Of a DNA stretch of 64,000 bases, positions 58,400 to 64,000 are shown piece by piece (the stretch's first letter is position 1; each line of letters begins with the position of its first letter). Both the position numbers and the translations under genes were made by a program. The notes under the pieces were generated by a model. The model was not told where the DNA came from. It saw only the letters and a list, made by a program, of their open reading frames with translations, and ran no database searches. Source of the DNA: Bubalus kerabau (lineage: Eukaryota > Chordata > Mammalia > Artiodactyla > Bovidae); the NCBI RefSeq assembly GCF_029407905.1, contig NC_073630.1:34011001-34075000 (forward strand), given 5' to 3'.

Positions 58400-59820
58400 A
58401 TTTTAAAACTGTGAACAAGACAAAAAGTCCATTATTTCCATTACTTCTTGATCAATTCTGGGTAGTATTAATGCAAATTCAAATGAAAAACAAAGAAATT
58501 AAAGCATAAAAGTTGGAAAAGAAGAAAAAAAAATTACCAACTTATGCAGATAATATATTTGTGAAACCAGAAAAACAGAGAAACTGAAAGAAAATTAGTC
58601 AACAATTTTGTCACTTTTTTCAAAATTAACATAAAAAAGTCCATTACTTTCTTTAACATAGAAAATCTCCAGATTAAAAATAAAAGTGAAAGAAATAGTA
58701 AATTTAATTTATAATAGCAACAAAAATGATTAAAATGCCTAATTATAAATTTAACAAGAAATCTACAGAACCTATTAAAAATGTTTTAAAGGCTTTACTT
58801 AAATAATTGGATACATATAAACTGTCTTGTATATAATTATAAAATATTGTAAAGGTGTCAGTTTTCCATTAATTTGTTTCCTAATATTATTACAATAAAA
58901 TTTCTTGTAGAATTTTATTTTAATTTGAGTTTGTACGACAAAAATCAAGCATGTGAAATTAACCAAGATTCTAGGGGTTAAAAAAAAGAAATGTCTATAG
59001 CAAGGTAGACCTACTAGATGCTAAAATGTATTTTAATACATTCTAAAATACTTTAATATTTCTTTTTAGAAGTGGTAATAGTCTACGACTTCTAAAATAG
59101 TGTATTATTTGTGTAGCAAGTGACAGCAAGAGCAATGAAATAGCATGGGGAATCCAGAAAGAGAAATTGATCACCCCCAAAATTGAAATTTTGTATATGA
59201 TCAATGTCGCCTTTCAAATCAGCCAGAAAAGAGCAGATTATTCTATATAGTGTTAAGTCAAATGACTCATTATTTAGGGGAGGAAAAAAGCTAAATTCCT
59301 ATTTGTTTGCTTCACAAAAACAAATTAGAGATAGCTCGATTATTTAAATGCCAAAAGTTTTTTAAAAGAAACCATAAAGATAATAAAAGAAAGTGATAGC
59401 AAAAAAAGAAAAAAATCACCTTAAATAAAAAAGATCCTTGTAGACAAGAAAAAAACTCAGAAGCTTAGGTGAAACAAAACCCATACATTTGACTGTATAA
59501 ATATCTAAATTTTCTATGCAGGAAAAATATTATAAGCAAAATTAAAAGATAGATGGAAAAGTATGACTTCACTCATTGTGAATTCATAATGAGTTTCTCA
59601 TTATGAATGTGAAACGTGCGCACATTATGAATGTGATATGTGTGGTCTCATAAAGAGACCACACATATCAACAACCTAATATGAAAACAGAAAAGAATAT
59701 GGAGAGACTTCACACAGGCACAGGAAAAAATTCAAATAACTTGTTTACCTGAGAAAAAAGCCCCATCTGGCCTACAATTAAACATCATAAATTAAAACAA
59801 TAAGATGCTGTTTTTAAACC
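58400..59820 (+). mobile_element. Old L1 (L1M-like) ORF2 remnant
   Basis: TTATAATAGCAACAAAAATG, TAAATTTAACAAGAAATCTA and later AAGACAAAAAGTCCATT and TGTAGACAAG-type sequences follow the order of L1 ORF2 in + orientation. Very A/T-rich and diverged, so borders are loose. Confidence 0.55.
59582..59669. repeat. Cluster of two perfect hairpins
   Basis: ATTCATAATGAG (59582-59593) pairs with CTCATTATGAAT (59597-59608), loop TTT. GATATGTGTGGTCTC (59635-59649) pairs with its complement (59655-59669), loop ATAAA. ATTATGAATGTGA also occurs twice between them. Confidence 0.9.
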
Positions 59821-59847
59821 AATTTGGACACACTTAGAATTTTCATT

Positions 59848-60057
59848 GGGCTTCCCTGGTGGCTCAGATAGTAAAGAATCTGCCTGCAATTCAGGAGACC
59901 TAGGTTCGATCCCTGGGTAGGGAAGATCCCCTGGAGGAGGGCATGGCAACCCACTCCAGTATTCTTGCCTGGAGAATCCCCATGGACAGAGGGCCTGGTG
60001 GGGTCCATGGGGTCACAAAGAGTCTGACATGACTGAACGAGTAACCAACCACAGCAC
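59848..60057 (+). mobile_element. Bov-tA SINE with target duplication
   Basis: GGCTTCCCTGGTGGCTCAGA, GGTTCGATCCCTGGG and GTCTGACATGACTGAACGAG. A 12-bp duplication AGAATTTTCATT lies at 59836-59847 and 60058-60069. Confidence 0.94.
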
Positions 60058-60604
60058 AGAATTTTCATTAAGGCCTAGTATTAGCCTAGGTCTTAAGACC
60101 TAAAATTAGACCTAGTATTCCAAGTGTGGAAACATGGGGCTCTTATATGCCAGTGGAAATGAAAAATAATTTACAAAGCAATGCCTTTCAGGATTAAATA
60201 TGTACAAATCCTTTGACTCGACAGTGTTACCTTAAGGAATTTATTGATGGTCTCCATGGGAAAGGAAAATACTACACTTAAAAAAAAACAAAACAGGAGA
60301 CAAATTTTATATCCATAATAGGATACATATTGGAAGAGTATGTAGCTGTTATCTTCAAGGATGTCTTTCATGAGTAAGTAAAGTCCAGAGGAAGGGGAAG
60401 GTTAATCGTATGCCCACATCTGTGTAGAACTTAATTTATATGTGTTGGTGTGAGTGGGTGATTTTCCCAGGTTGTATGCACAGGAGACTAACCTAGCTTC
60501 TGGCTGTGTTTAACTTCTTTCTTCTTTTTCTAAAAACCACCTGCTGTTTGAGAGAGAGGATCCAGTCATTGTACAGGGAATTAAGCCCACATAGAAATAG
60601 ATAG

Positions 60605-60790
60605 TATTCCCTAGTGGCTCAGCTGGTAAAGAATCTGCCTGCAATGCGGGAGACCAGGGTTTGATCCCTGGGTTGGGAAGATCCCCTGGAGAAAGGAAAG
60701 GCTATCCATGCCAGTATTCTGGCCTGGAGAATTCCATGGACTGCATAGTCCATGGAGTTGCAAAGAGTCAGACATGACAGAGCTACTTTC
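60605..60790 (+). mobile_element. Bov-tA SINE
   Basis: TTCCCTAGTGGCTCAGCTGG, GGTTTGATCCCTGGGTTGGG and GAGTCAGACATGACAGAGCT give a + strand Bov-tA. Confidence 0.9.
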
Positions 60791-61052
60791 ATTTACTTAC
60801 TTGTGTGTATTAAACACATTTTTGACTTACAATATTTTCAACTAACGATGGGTTTGTCAGCAAGTTAACCCCATTGTAAGCTGAGGGCAGTCTGTATACA
60901 AAAGAGGAATAATCTTTTACGTGTGTGGAAGAATTTTAACTACTTATAAACATAATAAAACATCTAGTAATTTTAACTCTCATTTTATTATAGAGACCAT
61001 GTATAGAGACTTTGGTCCATGCCTGTGGAGCGTTCTACAAAAAAGTTCTTGC

Positions 61053-61276
61053 TATAGGGTCAACCTTGAACAACATAGGTTTGAACTACGCGGGTTCACT
61101 TAGCTACAGATTTTTCTCATTAGTTAACACTGCAGTGCTGCATGATTCTCGGTGGAGAACCTTGGATTTGGAACTGCAGATACTGAAGACCAGCTACAAT
61201 ATATCCCTGAGTTTTCAACTGCTTCTAAAGTTGGCACCCCTAACAGCTGCTGTCTCATGTTCAAAGGTCAACTGTA
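61053..61276. mobile_element. Small DNA transposon with inverted ends
   Basis: TATAGGGTCAACCTTGAAC at the left and GTTCAAAGGTCAACTGTA at the right are inverted copies bounding about 220 bp. The element starts and ends next to TA, as Tigger/mariner-type elements do. Its inner part (CGGTGGAGAACCTTGGATTT) also resembles other small palindromic elements. Confidence 0.75.
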
Positions 61277-61283
61277 CTATCGT

Positions 61284-61483
61284 TGGGCTTCCCAGGTGGC
61301 GCTAGTGTTAAAGAACCTGACTGCCAGTGCAGGAGACATAAGAGATGCGGGTTCGATCCCTGGGTCAGAAAATGGCAACCCACTGTAGTATTCTTGCCTG
61401 GAAAATTCTATGGACAGAGGAACCTGGCGGCCTGCAGTCCACGGGGTTACTAAGAGTCGGACATGACTGAAGCGACTTAGCAC
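61284..61483 (+). mobile_element. Bov-tA SINE
   Basis: GGGCTTCCCAGGTGGCGCTA, GGGTTCGATCCCTGGGTCAG and GTCGGACATGACTGAAGCGA. It sits just after the small DNA transposon. Confidence 0.9.
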
Positions 61484-61529
61484 CACTATCCTTAGTACAA
61501 GATTCTTATCTATTAGTGTCCATAAGGGC

Positions 61530-61850
61530 GTCCGTGGTAGCTCAGCTGGTAAAGAATCGGCCTGCAGTGCATGAGACCCCGGTTAGATTCCTGGCTTGGG
61601 AAGATCCCCTCGAGAAGGGATAGGCTACCCGCTCCAGTATTCTTGGACTTCTTGGTGGCTCAGACAGTAAATAATCCTCCTGCAAAGAGGGAGACCTGGG
61701 TTTGATCCCTAGGTTGGGAAGATCCCCTGGAGGAGGGCATGGCAACCCAGTCCAGTATTCTTGCCTGGAGAATCCCCATGGACAGAGGGGCCTGGCAGGC
61801 TACAGTCCCTGGGGTCGCAAAGAGTCGGACAGGACTGAGCGACTAAGCAA
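61530..61850 (+). mobile_element. Two Bov-tA SINEs head to tail
   Basis: The first (about 61,530-61,643) is cut short after CCAGTATTCT. The second begins at once with GACTTCTTGGTGGCTCAGAC and is nearly full length, ending GTCGGACAGGACTGAGCGAC. Confidence 0.88.
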
Positions 61851-61981
61851 AGCGCATGGTAACTAAGAAAAATTCCTTAACGTGCCACAAGAGGGCAACA
61901 GAGGATCAGTCATTTGCCCGACTGAGCCAGGTGGCGGCTGCCGCAGAAGAGTGGAAATCTCCCAGCTCAGGAGCTGTGCGA

Positions 61982-62007
61982 CTGGAAAAGTTCCCGAACT
62001 TTTCCAG
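61982..62007. repeat. Perfect 12-bp palindrome with 2-nt loop
   Basis: CTGGAAAAGTTC (61982-61993) is followed by CC and then its exact complement GAACTTTTCCAG (61996-62007). The 24-bp arms have no mismatches. Not part of a repeat I recognise. Confidence 0.9.
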
Positions 62008-62221
62008 TCTCAGTTTTACCAGGAAAATGGGGAGGGGTTGTGAAATAAAACCTCTGCCAGCTCTAACAGGACGTTATTGTAACTCGCAGTTAGATTCACT
62101 TAGTGACTGTAGCAACTGTTAGAATTTAACCTTGTTAAACTTTACCCATTAAATAAACAAACCCGATTTAAGCCAAAGTCTATGCAGATACTATTCTATT
62201 CCTTTTGGGGGAAAAATGCTA

Positions 62222-62430
62222 ACAGTTACTGATAGCATTTTATGAGCCAGATACTGTTCTAAGCCCTTTGCTGGTACACAATCTTCCATTTACTGCTACA
62301 CAAGTGCTCCCATTTTGCAGAAGAGAAAGTTTGGGTATAAAGAAGTGAGGTAACTTGCTCAAAGTCTCTCAGCCAGGTGGGGTAGGGCCGGGATGTGAGT
62401 GCTCTGATGCCAGAGGCTGTATTTATCATA
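62222..62430 (+). mobile_element. MIR SINE
   Basis: TTATGAGCCAGATACTGTTC, TAAGCCCTTTGCTGGTACAC, CCCATTTTGCAGAAGAGAAA and AGGTAACTTGCTCAAAGTCT match the MIR body in order. Confidence 0.8.
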
Positions 62431-64000
62431 ACTGCTCCATCACACAGGGAACCTGTGCAATGAAAGGCAAACCCAAATGTCTAATAAAATGTTATTAATT
62501 GCATCTGGCTGGCAATTCAGTTTTGTCTTTATAGAAAATGACTTTCTTGGGAGCTTTCCTAAGGCACATAACCATGCAAATGCATCCCATACCTTGCTAT
62601 TTGAGCACTATTTTGTTACCAGAAGAGCACTGTAATCTGTCCATTGCCATGGCTGTTGGTCTCGGAACCAATCTCTCCCCACCCTCCTCTCCACAGAATT
62701 GGCAATGTCCCTTTATGGCTTTTCTTAGCCCAACTTAAACTTGACTAGAATCTATTTCCCCCAAATACATTCCATATCTCTTCCTCCTCACACTTAAGGC
62801 CAAAATGTTTACCTGCTAATCCTGGGTGGGTGGAGAGGAGCCCCTGAGGAATGTAAAAGCACCCCCAGGGAGGTGGGTGCAGGTGAGGCCTCTGTGGGGA
62901 ATACGAATAGTTTTCACGACAGAGGAAGTTAATTTTGGGGAACGATGAGAAGTAAATCTGAAAAGGTCTTTTTTTTTTTTTTTTATTAGATTACAGAAAG
63001 CAAGAGTTAAGGTTGCCAAACTGGTTTCTCAAGCCCAGACTGTCCTGGGATGGAGAGATGGCCAAGTACCTACAGTTCCTGCCTTCTGGGCTCACAAAGG
63101 CTCCAGGCTCTGAGTCAGCAGAAAAGGACCCTTTAGCATCTGAGACACACACACACTCACACACACATGGGTACACACTCTTGCTCACACTTATAGGCTT
63201 TCATACTTACACACATACCTCACACACTCACGAGGAATGGCAAGATGGACAGTAGTCATCTGTGAGTACAAAAATTAATTCTTATTCTTTTTCTTTCTGC
63301 TTTTCTGTGCTTTTTAACTTTTCTGCCTTGAAAATACATTTCACAAGTAACAAAATATTAAATATTGTAAAATGTAAGAAAATAAAGGCAAAATTAATTC
63401 TATATAATTCACTCAAATTTGGCAAAACTCCTCCGGGAAAGAATATTTTTAATATTCTAAAAGAATATGTTTAATGAGCCATTAGATTCATTTCTATTTG
63501 TGAAACTTGATAGTTTCATTCTTTATGTTGAAGAAATCTTACTTTTGTAATACAAAGTAGTGTACAAAGCTGTGAAATATTTATATATGTTAAGTTATTA
63601 CACCTTTAAAAAGACTTTACAATTGTGCTGATTTCACATTTGGTTGAAAATTCAGTTTGGGGCTTTATAATGCATTAGAAATGAGTGTGGCTCATAAATA
63701 TTTGTTTACAAAATCTGATTAAATCATGATTGCTCTTTTCCTTCGAACAGTCACAACAGGAGCCTAGCATCACACACATGACGTCAGCAGAACTTCACCC
63801 CCACCCCTGCTCATCTCCACACAGACTGAGGTTTCTGAACGTCCCCTCATTCCGGCCCCACGTGTCACAGGCAGCCACCAAGTCATCACCAGTGAAACTC
63901 ACAGGTGATCTTGGATTTGGCCAACAACAAACTCAACAAGCCATTCACAAGGGATATTGGAATTTCACTTTCAAAATGAATTTTTGAAAACAGCTTTCAT
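62431..64000. other. Intergenic DNA to the window end
   Basis: Mostly unique. It includes a T run (62968-62984), a CA/CACA-rich stretch (about 63,147-63,225) and a TGACGTCA site at 63,779. No gene is supported. Confidence 0.5.
63147..63225. repeat. Imperfect CA-rich microsatellite
   Basis: ACACACACACACTCACACAC and further CACAC runs, broken by short non-repeat bases. Confidence 0.85.

Overview
The window is mammalian nuclear DNA from a ruminant (cattle, sheep, goat or a relative). Two observations support this. First, a single spliced gene runs along the + strand with GT-AG introns. Second, the non-coding DNA is full of ruminant-specific retroposons: Bov-tA tRNA-Glu SINEs, Bov-A2 dimers with their (AGC)n tails, and BovB (RTE) LINE fragments that end in the ...GACTGAACTGAACTG motif. 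The exact species cannot be read from the sequence alone.

Region 1 (about 1-43,118) is the 3' part of ANK2, which encodes ankyrin-B. I recognise 17 coding exons, called E1-E17 here. E1-E3 encode the UPA part of the ZU5-UPA spectrin-binding supermodule. E4-E5 are small linkers. E6 is a 6,231-bp giant exon that gives the neuron-specific ~440-kDa ankyrin-B its long unstructured insert. E7-E9 encode the death domain. E10-E17 encode the regulatory C-terminal tail. All joins keep frame when spliced in order, giving 2,829 residues in this window. The exon phases predict three kinds of product. E6 can be skipped without frame change, which separates giant from 220-kDa-class ankyrin-B. E12, E13, E14 and E15 are multiples of three. 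The last exon, E17, is read in two different frames depending on whether the 92-bp E16 is included, which gives two unrelated C-termini. A 3'UTR of about 2.1 kb ends at an AATAAA at 43,096.

The introns hold nested mobile elements of several ages: old L1, L2, MIR, hAT and MaLR LTR remnants, and younger Bov-tA, Bov-A2 and BovB copies, several with clear target-site duplications.

Region 2 (about 43,120-64,000) is intergenic DNA downstream of ANK2. I see no convincing protein-coding gene in it. It contains an L1 in two opposite-facing halves, consistent with a twin-priming 5' inversion, with a BovB fragment nested in the 3' half. It also contains a 1.1-kb BovB reverse-transcriptase relic, several LTR-like elements, a repeat-poor island with a TATA-like promoter arrangement (about 47,690-47,780), an A/T-rich old L1 block with strong short palindromes, and a dense SINE cluster near 61.3-61.9 kb.

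I found no microbial-type system (operon, CRISPR, prophage). The most interesting items are the dual-frame terminal exon, the phase-symmetric giant exon with its 36-bp repeat array and SxIP motifs, the inverted L1, and several unexplained perfect hairpins.
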